Source: Ideonella sp. A 288
Lineage (GTDB): Bacteria > Pseudomonadota > Gammaproteobacteria > Burkholderiales > Burkholderiaceae_C
Length of the DNA: 64,000 nucleotides
Direction: 5' to 3'
Assembly (NCBI RefSeq): GCF_002198735.1
Contig: NZ_MWLO01000117.1
Span: 37,476-101,475 of the forward strand
The translations under genes were made by a program, and so were the position numbers. This document shows, piece by piece, positions 20,401-27,868 of this stretch. Each line of letters begins with the position of its first letter. Within the stretch, counting starts at the first letter, position 1. The notes below the pieces were generated by a model. It was not told where the DNA came from. It did no database searches and worked only from the letters and a program-made list of their open reading frames with translations.

Positions 20401-20629
20401 TGCCGGCGATGGTGTTGACGGCCTCCTCGACCTTCTTGGTCACCTCGCTCTCGACGATCTCGGGCGACGCGCCGGGGTAGTCCACCTGCACCACCACGGT
20501 GGGGAAGTCGATGTCGGGGAACTGGTCGACCTTCAGCCGCTGGTACGAGAACAGGCCCATCACGACGAAGGCCAGCATGACCATCACGGCCATGACGGGG
20601 TTGCCGATGGAGACGCGGGTGAACCACAT
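17474..20629 (-). CDS. RND-family efflux pump permease (AcrB/MdtB-like)
   Basis: A 1051-residue proton-driven inner-membrane pump. It has the RND layout: N-terminal membrane helix (FTRVSIGNPVMAVMVMLAFV), large periplasmic porter loop, six helices with the proton-relay pair in LLIDDAIVV, and a second copy in the C-terminal half ending with PLALMSSLPL and RLRPILMTTLAM. It belongs to the hydrophobe/amphiphile type. The adaptor gene lies 12 bases upstream, and the TolC-type channel is three genes downstream. Substrates cannot be deduced. It is likely controlled by the TetR regulator at 21873. Confidence 0.93.
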   Translation of the reverse strand: MWFTRVSIGNPVMAVMVMLAFVVMGLFSYQRLKVDQFPDIDFPTVVVQVDYPGASPEIVESEVTKKVEEAVNTIAGINQLFSRSYESVSVVIVQFNLDVNGRKAADDVREKLSIVKASFRDEVKEPRVSRFDPASRPVFSLALTSPDGSRSVQELTTYADQVVKKRLENVRGVGSVTRVGGVKREINVYLKPEAMEAFGIGVESVLTATRTENQDLPAGSLHSRESERIVQVEGRVKRPEDLAQVIVARRNGQPVRLGQVAQVVDGPEEEETLALYNGQRTLALEVLKSQGENTIEVVDGLVAATQALRPQLPKGVALEVVRDNSRPIRVSVANVKRTLFEGALLTIGIVFLFLNSWRSTVITGLTLPIALIGTFSVMHAFGFSINMITLMAMSLCVGLLIDDAIVVRENIVRHVQMGKSAHDAALEGTDEIGMAVLATTLSIVAVFLPVGFMGGIIGKFFHEFGITIVAAVLISMFVSFTLDPMLSSIWHDPAIDREGQPFVPTSWYDHTLGRLTHWVDRASHRLGEGYVAALDWSLRHKGATLLIALASLVAVVPLSRLLGTEFVPKADFSETAINFYTPVGSSLEATETRARQVDAILREMPEVRYTLSTVNTGQAQGRNYVSVYVRLVDRHQRTRSVDEMSGPLRQRLHQVAGITVTHVGLLDPVGGGKPISLSIQGPDLAQLQRLTDELMARLRAVPGLVDLDTSMKPPKPTLAIDVKREAASDLGLSIGSITSALRALVAGQTVGDWRAADDQNYDVKVRLAPAARNEASDLSRLGLVAGTNADGTPRVVRLSQVADVRPGTGPNQINRRDLNRESELTANTSGRALGEVSADIRKVLDATPLPPGYAYRFGGSTKDMQESFAYAVSALALGVVFIYMILASQFRSFLQPLALMSSLPLTLIGVVLALLMWRSTMNMFSVIGVVMLMGLVTKNAILLIDFAIRARRDEGLERTPALLRAAKVRLRPILMTTLAMIFGMLPLAMALSEGSEQRAPMGQAVIGGVITSSVLTLVVVPVIYCWLDDLGQWARRRFVSDRRQPGADPAK

Positions 20630-20641
20630 GGCGGCGCAGGC

Positions 20642-21856
20642 TCAGCGCGCCGCAGCAGGCTTCAGGCCTGGCGGCACGGTGGCCTTCAGGTCCTGCGGCG
20701 TGGCGGCGGCCGACGCTGCCGCGGCGGCAGGCGCGGGCGCTGCCACGCGCACCATCACCCCGCTGGGCACCAGGCCGACCGAACCAGCCAGCACCGTGTC
20801 ACCGTCGGCGAGACCGGACAGCACCTCCACCGATTCGACGCCGCCGGACTGGCCGCGGCTGCCCAGTTGCAGGTCGGCGCGCTCCGTGCGGCCCTGGGCC
20901 AGCCGGATGGCATAGGGGCGCGCCTGGTCGCTGCGCACGGCCGACAGCGGCAGCAGCAGCGACTGCCGGCGTTCCAGGTCGATGCGGCCCCGGGCGAACA
21001 GGCCCTGGCGCAGCGCCGGGTGCGGCGCCAGGGCCAGGTAGGCGGTCACCGTCCGCGAGCCGGCCTGCGCGCTGGGGTTGATGCGCGCCACCGTGGCCTG
21101 CAGGGGGTCGGTGCCGCCGTCGATGGTGAGGGTGGCGACCTGGCCGACCCGCAGCGCGGCCAGCTCGGCGGGCGGCACTGCGGCCTCCAGTTCCATGCGC
21201 GAGAGGTCGACGATCTCGAGCAGGCGGCCGTCGACCGGCACGCGCTCGCCCGGTTGCACCAAGCGCTGCGCGACAAGGCCGCCGATGGGCGCTTCGATGG
21301 TGGCATCGCCCCGCGCCTTGCGTGCCAGTTCCACCGCCGCCATCGCCGCCTGCAGCGTGGCCTGCGCGCCGGCTTCGCTGGAGACGGCGGTATCCAGTGC
21401 CGTGGGCGAGATGAAGCCCTGCGCCACCAGGGCCTGGTTGTTCAGCAGTTGGCGGCGTGCGATGTCGAGCTGCGCCTTGGCAGCGGCGGCCTGCTGCTCG
21501 GTCTGGCGCAACCGCCATTCGAACTCGGTGGTGTCGAACTGGCCCAGCACCTGGCCCGCGCGCACGGTGTCGCCCTCGCGCACAGACAGCGCGCGCAACT
21601 CGGCGGCCACCTTGGCCTTGACGAAGGCGCTGTTGACAGCCTTCAGAGTGCCCGACACCTCGATGCCACGGACGAGCTCACCTTTCGAGGTGCGCAAGAC
21701 ATCGGTCGGCGCGAGTTCCAAGCGCTGCTCGGCCGGTGCACTGGCCGCCGAGGCCGCGGCCTGGGTCGCCTGGCGGCCCGACATCACACGGGCGATGCCC
21801 AGCGCCACGCCGACCACGGCGACCGCCACCAGTGCGCCACGCAGGCCCTTGTTCAT
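20642..21856 (-). CDS. RND efflux periplasmic adaptor (membrane fusion protein)
   Basis: A 404-residue adaptor linking the RND pump to the outer-membrane channel. It has an N-terminal membrane anchor (GALVAVAVVGVALGIARV), a lipoyl/barrel-sandwich half (VEGDTV-like VREGDTVRAGQVLGQFD), a helical hairpin (EQQAAAAKAQLDIARRQL), the second lipoyl half (ATIEAPIGGLVAQRLVQPGE) and a beta-barrel. The C-terminus ends in an alanine-rich stretch. No lipobox cysteine, so it is anchored by a helix. The gene is between the TetR regulator and the pump, with short gaps. Confidence 0.92.
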   Translation of the reverse strand: MNKGLRGALVAVAVVGVALGIARVMSGRQATQAAASAASAPAEQRLELAPTDVLRTSKGELVRGIEVSGTLKAVNSAFVKAKVAAELRALSVREGDTVRAGQVLGQFDTTEFEWRLRQTEQQAAAAKAQLDIARRQLLNNQALVAQGFISPTALDTAVSSEAGAQATLQAAMAAVELARKARGDATIEAPIGGLVAQRLVQPGERVPVDGRLLEIVDLSRMELEAAVPPAELAALRVGQVATLTIDGGTDPLQATVARINPSAQAGSRTVTAYLALAPHPALRQGLFARGRIDLERRQSLLLPLSAVRSDQARPYAIRLAQGRTERADLQLGSRGQSGGVESVEVLSGLADGDTVLAGSVGLVPSGVMVRVAAPAPAAAAASAAATPQDLKATVPPGLKPAAAR

Positions 21857-21872
21857 GCGCGTCCTTTGTGCA

Positions 21873-22523
21873 TCACTCTACCCGGCCACCCGGCGCGCAC
21901 AGGCCGTCGAGCAGCAGGTTGATGTGGTCAGGGATGAAGCGATGCCCGTCGATCTCCATGCTGCACGGTGCACAGGCGCCGAGCGAGTGCTTGTGCAGGC
22001 AGAGCATGATCAACGGGAAGACCAGCGAGTGAACCGCGACGTTCACGTCGACCGCGCGGAATTCGCCGCGGTCGATGCCTTGCTGGATCACGCCACCCAG
22101 CAGCACATGGGCCCGCTCCACCACCTCGCGGTGGTAGTAATCGGCGATCTCGGGAAAGTTGCGCACCTCGGTGATCACCAGCTTGAACACGCCGGACGCC
22201 GGGCTGTCGTAGAGCTGGGTCCACCAGGTCGTAAGGAGGTCGCGCAGCAACTGGGCGCTGCTGCCGCTGAAGCCGGCGGCCAGCGCAGCGCCCTCCGAGA
22301 TGCGGTCCGACAAGTGCTGGGCGATCACCGCCTTGAGCAGGTCTTCCTTGCTGGGGAAGTAGAGGTACAGCGTGCCTTTGGAGACCCCTGCCTTCAGGGC
22401 CACCTCGTCCGTGCGTGTGGACGCGAAGCCCTTCTCGACGAAGAGTTCGAGCGCCGCGTCCAGCAGTTCCTGCGGGCGCTCGTCCTTGCGGCGGCGGCGA
22501 TGGGGGGCGTCGGTGGCGTTCAC
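21873..22523 (-). CDS. TetR-family transcriptional regulator of the RND efflux genes
   Basis: A 216-residue repressor. The N-terminal TetR helix-turn-helix is clear (ELLDAALELFVEKGF, then VALKAGVSKGTLYLYF, residues ~20-56). The C-terminal ligand domain is of the TetR/AcrR type and contains a cysteine-rich patch (LGACAPCSMEIDG). It is the first gene of the efflux group and is followed by the adaptor 16 bases later. The perfect palindrome at 22581-22594, 58 bases upstream of its start, is the likely operator, so autorepression and control of divergent uppP are both possible. Confidence 0.9.
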   Translation of the reverse strand: MNATDAPHRRRRKDERPQELLDAALELFVEKGFASTRTDEVALKAGVSKGTLYLYFPSKEDLLKAVIAQHLSDRISEGAALAAGFSGSSAQLLRDLLTTWWTQLYDSPASGVFKLVITEVRNFPEIADYYHREVVERAHVLLGGVIQQGIDRGEFRAVDVNVAVHSLVFPLIMLCLHKHSLGACAPCSMEIDGHRFIPDHINLLLDGLCAPGGRVE

Positions 22524-22571
22524 AGTGGAGGCGGCATCGTGGATCGCGTGAGCGATTCACAGTTCGACGGC

Positions 22572-22599
22572 TTTTTAATGACTGACTGGTCAGTAATAT
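22572..22599 (+). promoter_or_regulatory. Probable uppP promoter overlapping the TetR operator
   Basis: TTTTTA (22572-22577) and TAATAT (22594-22599) are spaced by 16 bases and face uppP. The palindrome at 22581-22594 fills the spacer. This AT-rich island is conspicuous in otherwise GC-rich DNA. Confidence 0.4.
22581..22594. promoter_or_regulatory. TetR-type operator ACTGAC-TG-GTCAGT
   Basis: A perfect 6-2-6 inverted repeat in the divergent gap between the TetR gene and uppP. Size and position fit an operator of a TetR-family repressor. Binding by the neighbouring regulator is inferred from position only. Confidence 0.7.
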
Positions 22600-22652
22600 A
22601 AACCAAGCCAGGGCCGGCCGCTATGATCCGCGCCTTTGACCGGAGAGACGTG

Positions 22653-23477
22653 TTGGACGCTGTGCTGCTGCTGAAGGCCGCCATCATGGGGGTGGTCGAA
22701 GGCCTGACCGAGTTCCTGCCGATCTCGTCCACCGGCCACCTGATCCTGGCGGGCTCGTTGCTGGGCATGGCCGACGCCAAGGCCAAGGTCTTCGACATCG
22801 CCATCCAGACCGGCGCCATCGGCGCGGTGATCATCGTCTACTGGCAGCGTCTGCGCGACGCGGTGGTGCAACTGCCCAGCAGCGCCCAGGCCCGACGCTT
22901 CGTGCTGAACGTGGCCATCGGCTTCCTGCCGGCGGTGATCCTGGGACTGGCGTTCGGCAAGGCGATCAAGGCGCACCTGTTCACCGCGCCGGTGGTGGCC
23001 AGCACCTTCATCATCGGCGGATTCATCATCCTGTGGGCCGAACGCCGGCCCGCGTCGTCGGTGCGCATCGCCACCGTCGACGAGATGGGGCCGCTGGATG
23101 CCTTGAAGGTGGGTCTGGTGCAGTGCCTGGCGATGATCCCGGGCACCAGCCGCTCGGGCGCCACCATCATCGGCGGCATGTTGCTGGGCTTGTCGCGCCA
23201 GGCCGCCACCGACTTCAGCTTCTTCCTGGCCATTCCCACGCTGGTGGGGGCCGGCGCCTACAGCCTGTACAAGGAGCGTGCGCTGCTCAGCATGGCCGAC
23301 CTGCCGATGTTCGCGGTGGGTCTGGTGGCGTCCTTCATCAGCGCCTATGCGTGCGTGCGATGGCTGCTGCGCTACATCGCCAGCCACAGCTTCGTGCCCT
23401 TTGCGTGGTACCGCATCGCCTTCGGTCTGGTGGTGCTGGTGACGGCCTGGACGGGCGCGGTGCAGTGGGCCGAGTGA
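22653..23477 (+). CDS. uppP: Undecaprenyl-diphosphatase
   Basis: Membrane phosphatase that recycles undecaprenyl pyrophosphate to the lipid carrier for peptidoglycan and LPS; also called BacA, conferring bacitracin tolerance. It has 274 residues and about eight membrane segments. Both signature motifs are present: [17 protein letters not shown] near residue 13 and [10 protein letters not shown] near residue 165. The start is TTG 22653 or GTG 22650, both just after CGGAGAG (22641-22647). An ATG at 22623 is in frame but lacks an RBS and precedes the usual N-terminus. The stop TGA begins a three-copy 14-bp repeat. Confidence 0.93.
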   Translation: MDAVLLLKAAIMGVVEGLTEFLPISSTGHLILAGSLLGMADAKAKVFDIAIQTGAIGAVIIVYWQRLRDAVVQLPSSAQARRFVLNVAIGFLPAVILGLAFGKAIKAHLFTAPVVASTFIIGGFIILWAERRPASSVRIATVDEMGPLDALKVGLVQCLAMIPGTSRSGATIIGGMLLGLSRQAATDFSFFLAIPTLVGAGAYSLYKERALLSMADLPMFAVGLVASFISAYACVRWLLRYIASHSFVPFAWYRIAFGLVVLVTAWTGAVQWAE

Positions 23478-23516
23478 CCGCGGCCGATTGACCGCGACCG
23501 GCTGAGCGCGACCGGC
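23475..23516. repeat. Three tandem 14-bp repeats starting at the uppP stop codon
   Basis: TGACCGCGGCCGAT (23475-23488), TGACCGCGACCGGC (23489-23502) and TGAGCGCGACCGGC (23503-23516) lie head to tail. The first copy includes the uppP TGA stop, so each later copy repeats a TGA. They fill most of the gap between uppP and the convergent gene. Confidence 0.6.
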
Positions 23517-23542
23517 CGCCGGCCTTTCGCGGTCGAATCGTG

Positions 23543-24013
23543 TCAGCCGCCCTGGCGACGCCAGAACCACCACACCAGCACGGCAATCACGGCGGCGACC
23601 AGCGGCCACACGCTGTCACGCGAACGCGGCACTTCGCCGGGCGACAGCCCGCCGCTGCCAGCGACCATGCTCAGCGGCGAGGCCTCGATCGCATCCTTGG
23701 CTTCCTTCAGGCCGAGGCCGCTGTGCTCGCGCAGCAGACGGATGGCCTCGAGCTTGTGGCCGTGAGCGAGCGCGGTGACCACCGCAGGCGGGAAGCCCAC
23801 ACCGGTGTGCAGGGCCGGCCGAACGGTGGCCGACGCCGTGGGCAGTGCGGCCGCCTGGCTGGCGCCCGTGCGCGCCTGACCGTCGATCAGTCGCTTGGCC
23901 TCGCGCAGGCTCACGCCGCCAGCGGCGCGCAGGCGCTTGACGGCCTCGAGGATGTCACCGCGGCGCAAGGCCTCGATCACGTCGTCGGGGAGTGGACTGC
24001 CGGTTGCGGCCAT
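23543..24013 (-). CDS. Membrane-anchored protein with two L7/L12 C-domain-like repeats
   Basis: A 156-residue protein with two copies of a helical motif resembling the C-terminal domain of ribosomal protein L7/L12: residues ~9-44 (IEALRRGDILEAVKRLR, VSLREAKRLID) and ~76-110 (KLEAIRLLREHSGLGLKEAKDAIE). GLGLKEAK is the L7/L12 hallmark. A proline/serine-rich stretch follows, then one C-terminal membrane helix (VWPLVAAVIAVLVWWFW, ~135-151) and a basic end. So the repeats probably face the cytoplasm on a tail anchor. Function unknown; it is not the ribosomal gene rplL. It is convergent with uppP and 70 bases upstream of trmB on the same strand. Confidence 0.8.
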   Translation of the reverse strand: MAATGSPLPDDVIEALRRGDILEAVKRLRAAGGVSLREAKRLIDGQARTGASQAAALPTASATVRPALHTGVGFPPAVVTALAHGHKLEAIRLLREHSGLGLKEAKDAIEASPLSMVAGSGGLSPGEVPRSRDSVWPLVAAVIAVLVWWFWRRQGG

Positions 24014-24083
24014 GGAGCCTCCGTGCCTCGGGGGAAGGATCGAGTATGCGGCGGGCGGCCCCGCCCCGCGAACCGATCGGGCT

Positions 24084-24776
24084 TCAAGCCCTGCGGCGGA
24101 ACAACAGATCCCAGACGCCGTGGCCCAGCTTCAGCCCGCGCTGCTCGAACTTGGTCAGCGGGCGCATCTCCGGTCGCGGCGCATATGCCTCGGCCGTGTT
24201 CTCCAGCGCAGGGCAGGCGGACAACACCTCCAGCATCTGTACGGCGTAGTCTTCCCAGTCGGTGGCGCAGTGCAGGGTGCCGCCCGGCGCCAGGCGGGAC
24301 GCCAGCAAGGCCACCAGTGCAGGCTGGATCAGGCGCCGTTTGTGGTGACGCTTCTTGTGCCACGGGTCCGGGAAGTACACATGGATGCCGGCCAGCGAGT
24401 CGGGCGCCAGCATGTGCTGCACCACCTCGACGGCATCGTGCTGGATCAGCCGCAGGTTGCCCAGCCCGCGCTCGTCGATGCGCTGCAGCAGGGCGCCCAC
24501 GCCGGCCTCGTGCACCTCGACCCCGATGAAATCGATCTCGGGGTGGGCCGCGGCGATGGCGGCGGTGGCGTCGCCCATGCCGAAGCCGATCTCCAGCACC
24601 ACCGGGGCCTGTCGACCGAACAGCGCCACTGGGTCCAGGCAGGTGGCGGCGTAGCCGATCGAGTACCGCGGCGCCAGTTCCTTCAGTGCGCGCACCTGGC
24701 CGCTGCCCATGCGGCCGGCCCGCAACACATAACTTCGGATCGGGCGGCGCGGGTACGGCGAGGGGTCGGTGCTCAT
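24084..24776 (-). CDS. trmB: tRNA (guanine-N7-)-methyltransferase
   Basis: SAM-dependent enzyme that makes m7G46 in the tRNA variable loop. It has 230 residues: SAM motif [16 protein letters not shown] near residue 61, [10 protein letters not shown], and the tRNA-binding/catalytic [17 protein letters not shown] near residue 130. Near the C-terminus is the [10 protein letters not shown] motif. ATG 24776 ([11 protein letters not shown]) is chosen over the upstream in-frame start at 24827, which adds a proline-rich unconserved leader. Confidence 0.95.
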   Translation of the reverse strand: MSTDPSPYPRRPIRSYVLRAGRMGSGQVRALKELAPRYSIGYAATCLDPVALFGRQAPVVLEIGFGMGDATAAIAAAHPEIDFIGVEVHEAGVGALLQRIDERGLGNLRLIQHDAVEVVQHMLAPDSLAGIHVYFPDPWHKKRHHKRRLIQPALVALLASRLAPGGTLHCATDWEDYAVQMLEVLSACPALENTAEAYAPRPEMRPLTKFEQRGLKLGHGVWDLLFRRRA

Positions 24777-24868
24777 GGTCGGCGGGGTCGGGGCAGACGG
24801 AACGCGCGCGGGCCTGGGGTGGCGCACGAGATCTCGTTCAAACGGGGGAGGAGCCGGTACTTCTGCGT

Positions 24869-24896
24869 TTGAGAAGCCGGTGGCGGGGACTATTCT
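24869..24896 (+). promoter_or_regulatory. Probable dacB promoter
   Basis: TTGAGA (24869-24874) and TATTCT (24891-24896) with a 16-base spacer. The predicted transcription start falls at or next to the GTG at 24903, so the mRNA may be leaderless, or translation may start further in. Confidence 0.5.
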
Positions 24897-24902
24897 TCAG
24901 GT

Positions 24903-26432
24903 GTGAGGAATTTTGCCCGATCGTTGCCCCGTCACGCCCTTGGCCGGCGCGCTTGCCTGCTGGCGGCGGGCGCGTGGCTGGCCGAAGCGGCTCTGGCGGC
25001 CAAGGCCCCGGCCCCCAAGGTGCCGGTCGTGGTCGAGCCTGCCGTCGACTGGAGCAGCCTGCCTGCCGCGCTGAGGCCCGTGGTGGCGTCGGCAGGCCTG
25101 CCGCCGCACAGCATCGGCCTGATGGTGCAAGCCATGGGGCCGCGTGCCACACCGCTGGCCGCCTTGAATGCCGAGTTGCCGTTCCAACTGGCCTCGACGG
25201 CCAAGGTCGTCACCGTGCTGGCCGCGCTCGACCTGCTGGGGCCGCACTACCGCTGGCGCACCCATGCCTTCCTCAGCGGACCGATCCACGAGGGCCGCCT
25301 GCTCGGTGACCTGGTCATCGTGGGTGGGGGCAATGCCCACCTGCGTTCGTCCGACCTGCAGCAGTGGTTCGCGTCGATGCAGTCGCAGGGCTTGCGCGAG
25401 GTGTGGGGCGACATCGTGCTCGACCGCTTTGCGTTCCGACTGACCGAGCACGACCACGCCCATACGCCCGAACCCACCGCCGAGCGACCGCACCATGCGC
25501 GCCCCGACGCGCTGACGCTGGACGAAGGCGTGCTGCGCGTCGCCGTGCAGGCCGAACCCAAGGGCCCCCCGAGCGTCACGCTGACGCCGCCGATGGCACG
25601 CGTGCGTGTCGACAACGCGGTGTCGACCAAGGGCCCGGGTTGCACGGTGTTTGCCCAGGCCACGCGCGACGCCGATTTTCCGCAGGTCAGCGTGCAGGGC
25701 CGATGGGGCCCGCAATGCGGCACCCGGGAACTGATCATGGCGCCGTGGTCGCACGGCGAGTTCAGCGTGCGTGCGGTCGAAGGCCTGTGGCGCGCGGCCG
25801 GAGGCAAGCTCAAGGGCCGTGTGATCGACAAGCGCAGCCCCGACCGCGAATCTCCCCTGCCCACCGGGCCCGACGGCGAGGCCCTGCTGCCCTTCATGGT
25901 GCACCAGTCGGATGAACTGCCCGCGGTCATCCGCGACATCAACAAGACCAGCGACAACCTCGGGGCGCGCAACCTGATGCTGTCGCTGGCCAACGACTTC
26001 CCGAACCGGGCGGCGACGATGGCCGAGGCCCGGCGCCGCGTCGACACGTGGCTGCAGCGCCAGGGCCTGCAGCCTGGTGACATCGCGCTCGAAAATGGCT
26101 CGGGGCTGTCGCGCGAGGAACGCGGCAAGCCGCGCGCCATGGTTCACCTGCTGCGGCGCGCCTGGGCATCCACCCAGTCGAAGGCCTTCGTCGATTCCCT
26201 GCCGGTGGCCGGTGTCGACGGCACGCTGGCCAACCGCATGACCGACGGGCCTGCACGCGGCGTGGCTTTCCTGAAGACCGGCAGCCTCATCGACACCCGG
26301 GCACTGGCCGGCTACGTGCGCGCCCGCAGCGGCAAGGCCTATGCCGTCACCGCGCTGGTGAACCACCCCGAGGCACCCCGGGCCACCCCGGCCCTGGACG
26401 CCTTGATCGAGTGGGTGGCGACGAACGGTTGA
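24903..26432 (+). CDS. dacB: D-alanyl-D-alanine carboxypeptidase/endopeptidase, PBP4 family
   Basis: A periplasmic low-molecular-weight penicillin-binding protein (peptidase S13) that trims or splits peptidoglycan peptides. It has 509 residues with an N-terminal signal peptide (GRRACLLAAGAWLAEAALAA). The three serine-transferase motifs are STAK (near residue 98), SDN (in KTSDNLGARN) and KTG (KTGSLIDTRAL). The extra domain between the first two motifs is typical of PBP4. The start is GTG 24903, or possibly TTG 24924; the promoter lies so close that a 5' leader is almost absent. Confidence 0.9.
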   Translation: MRNFARSLPRHALGRRACLLAAGAWLAEAALAAKAPAPKVPVVVEPAVDWSSLPAALRPVVASAGLPPHSIGLMVQAMGPRATPLAALNAELPFQLASTAKVVTVLAALDLLGPHYRWRTHAFLSGPIHEGRLLGDLVIVGGGNAHLRSSDLQQWFASMQSQGLREVWGDIVLDRFAFRLTEHDHAHTPEPTAERPHHARPDALTLDEGVLRVAVQAEPKGPPSVTLTPPMARVRVDNAVSTKGPGCTVFAQATRDADFPQVSVQGRWGPQCGTRELIMAPWSHGEFSVRAVEGLWRAAGGKLKGRVIDKRSPDRESPLPTGPDGEALLPFMVHQSDELPAVIRDINKTSDNLGARNLMLSLANDFPNRAATMAEARRRVDTWLQRQGLQPGDIALENGSGLSREERGKPRAMVHLLRRAWASTQSKAFVDSLPVAGVDGTLANRMTDGPARGVAFLKTGSLIDTRALAGYVRARSGKAYAVTALVNHPEAPRATPALDALIEWVATNG

Positions 26433-26453
26433 ATGCCGTCCGCCATACGACAC

Positions 26454-26472
26454 AGGGCCCGCGAGGGGCCCT
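26454..26472. terminator. Bidirectional hairpin between dacB and tRNA-Gly
   Basis: AGGGCCC (26454-26460) pairs with GGGCCCT (26466-26472) around the loop GCGAG and is followed on the plus strand by TTGTCTTGTCT. It lies between converging dacB and tRNA-Gly and may end both. Confidence 0.65.
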
Positions 26473-26482
26473 TTGTCTTGTC

Positions 26483-26556
26483 TGGAGCGGGTGAAGGGAA
26501 TCGAACCCTCGTATGAAGCTTGGGAAGCTGCCGTTCTACCATTGAACTACACCCGC
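26483..26556 (-). tRNA. tRNA-Gly (anticodon CCC)
   Basis: Complete cloverleaf on the minus strand: acceptor GCGGGTG pairs with CACCCGC, discriminator T, encoded CCA (26485-26483). The D arm is GTTCAATGGTAGAAC, the anticodon loop TTCCCAA (anticodon CCC, reads GGG), and the T arm is GAGGGTTCGATTCCCTT-like. One pair of the anticodon stem (GCAGC with GCTTC) is a C-U mismatch. Confidence 0.97.
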
Positions 26557-26674
26557 GGTGCGGGGCGTAGTGTAGCGCGGGCACCGGGCTTTCCAGCGTG
26601 GCGGACGCCTGTTCCGTGCGGCAGCATGGCGTGCACGACGTCACCGGGCGTCGTTCTCCTGGGCACCGCAACCA

Positions 26675-27766
26675 ATGACCGCACGAAACTTCCTCGTCGC
26701 CCGACACGACCTGCATCGCACGCAGGTGGTCGACGATCCCCTGGCCTCACAGCCACTGGCCGACGGGCAGGTGCGCATGGCCATCGTCAGCTTCGGGCTG
26801 ACCGCCAACAACATCACCTACGGAGCCTTCGGCGACGCCATGCGCTACTGGGGCTTCTTTCCGAGCGGCGACCCGGCCTGGGGGCGCATCCCGGTGTGGG
26901 GCTTCGGCGACGTGGTGGAGTCGCGCGTCGACGGCCTGGCGGTGGGCGAGCGCTTCTACGGCTACTGGCCGATGAGCCACCAACTGGTGCTGCAGCCCGA
27001 TCGGCTGGGACCCGGCGGGTTCACCGATGCCACGGCCTGCCGCCGCGACCTGCCGTTGATCTACAACCAGTATGTTCGGTGCAGCACAGACCCCGGGTAC
27101 GCCGTCGAGCACGAGGCCCACATCGCGCTGCTCAGGCCGCTGTTCACCACGTCCTTCCTGCTGGCCGACTTCCTGGCCGAGCACCGGGCCTTCGGCGCCG
27201 AGACGGTGCTGGTGTCCAGCGCGTCCAGCAAGACGGCCTACGGCATGGCCTTCTGCCTGCGCGGCAGCGGTCCGCGACTCATCGGCCTGACGTCACCGAG
27301 CCACCTGGCATTCACCCGTTCGCTGGGCTGCTACGACGAGGTGCTGCCCTACGATGCGGTGGGCACGCTGCCATCCGGGTTGCCCGTGGTCTATGTCGAC
27401 TTCAGCGGCAGCGCGACCCTTCGGCGCGCGGTGCATGGACATTTCGGCGATGCGCTGCAGCACAGCGCGGCCGTCGGTGGCACGCACTGGGCCGACCTGG
27501 CCGGCCAGGAGCGGCTGGCCGGGCCACGGCCGACCCTGTTCTTCGCGCCGTCGCGGGCGCAGCAGCGTCTGGCCGACTGGGGCCCGGTGGCCTTCCGACA
27601 AAAGCTCCATGCGCGATGGGAGGGCTTCATCGCCGCCCTGCAATCGGCCGACCCGCCGTGGATGACGGTGACGCACAGCCATGGTGCGGCTGCTGTGCAA
27701 GCCGTCTACCTGCGGCTGCTGGACGGTCAACTCGACCCGACCGACGGCCAGATGCTGTCGATGTAG
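26675..27766 (+). CDS. DUF2855 family protein
   Basis: A 363-residue soluble protein of the DUF2855 family, function unknown. Members resemble zinc-less medium-chain dehydrogenases. The N-terminal half has a GroES-like look (VSFGLTANNITYGAFGD, PVWGFGDVVES), and the second half a Rossmann-like region (TVLVSSASSKTAYGMAF, PVVYVDFSGS). There is no intact glycine-rich GxGxxG motif: the position reads SSASSKTA, as is usual in this family. It stands alone between tRNA-Gly and the degenerate GGDEF gene. No strong RBS is visible before ATG 26675. Confidence 0.8.
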   Translation: MTARNFLVARHDLHRTQVVDDPLASQPLADGQVRMAIVSFGLTANNITYGAFGDAMRYWGFFPSGDPAWGRIPVWGFGDVVESRVDGLAVGERFYGYWPMSHQLVLQPDRLGPGGFTDATACRRDLPLIYNQYVRCSTDPGYAVEHEAHIALLRPLFTTSFLLADFLAEHRAFGAETVLVSSASSKTAYGMAFCLRGSGPRLIGLTSPSHLAFTRSLGCYDEVLPYDAVGTLPSGLPVVYVDFSGSATLRRAVHGHFGDALQHSAAVGGTHWADLAGQERLAGPRPTLFFAPSRAQQRLADWGPVAFRQKLHARWEGFIAALQSADPPWMTVTHSHGAAAVQAVYLRLLDGQLDPTDGQMLSM

Positions 27767-27868
27767 CCGGCGTCGGCCATCGGCGCCGTCAGCGCGTGGC
27801 AATGCACCGGATTTACCATCGTGGCGACGACGCAGTCGCTGCGGCATGATCGCCGTCGAATCTCCCAA

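Noticed and set aside
17945..21922. A plus-strand open frame of over 1300 codons opposite the RND pump and adaptor
   Set aside because: Composition is histidine/arginine/glycine-rich with no domain and follows the third-position GC bias of the real minus-strand genes; an antisense shadow.
22623..22652. ATG 22623 as the uppP start
   Set aside because: No RBS before it, and the family N-terminus and the CGGAGAG site point to 22650/22653.
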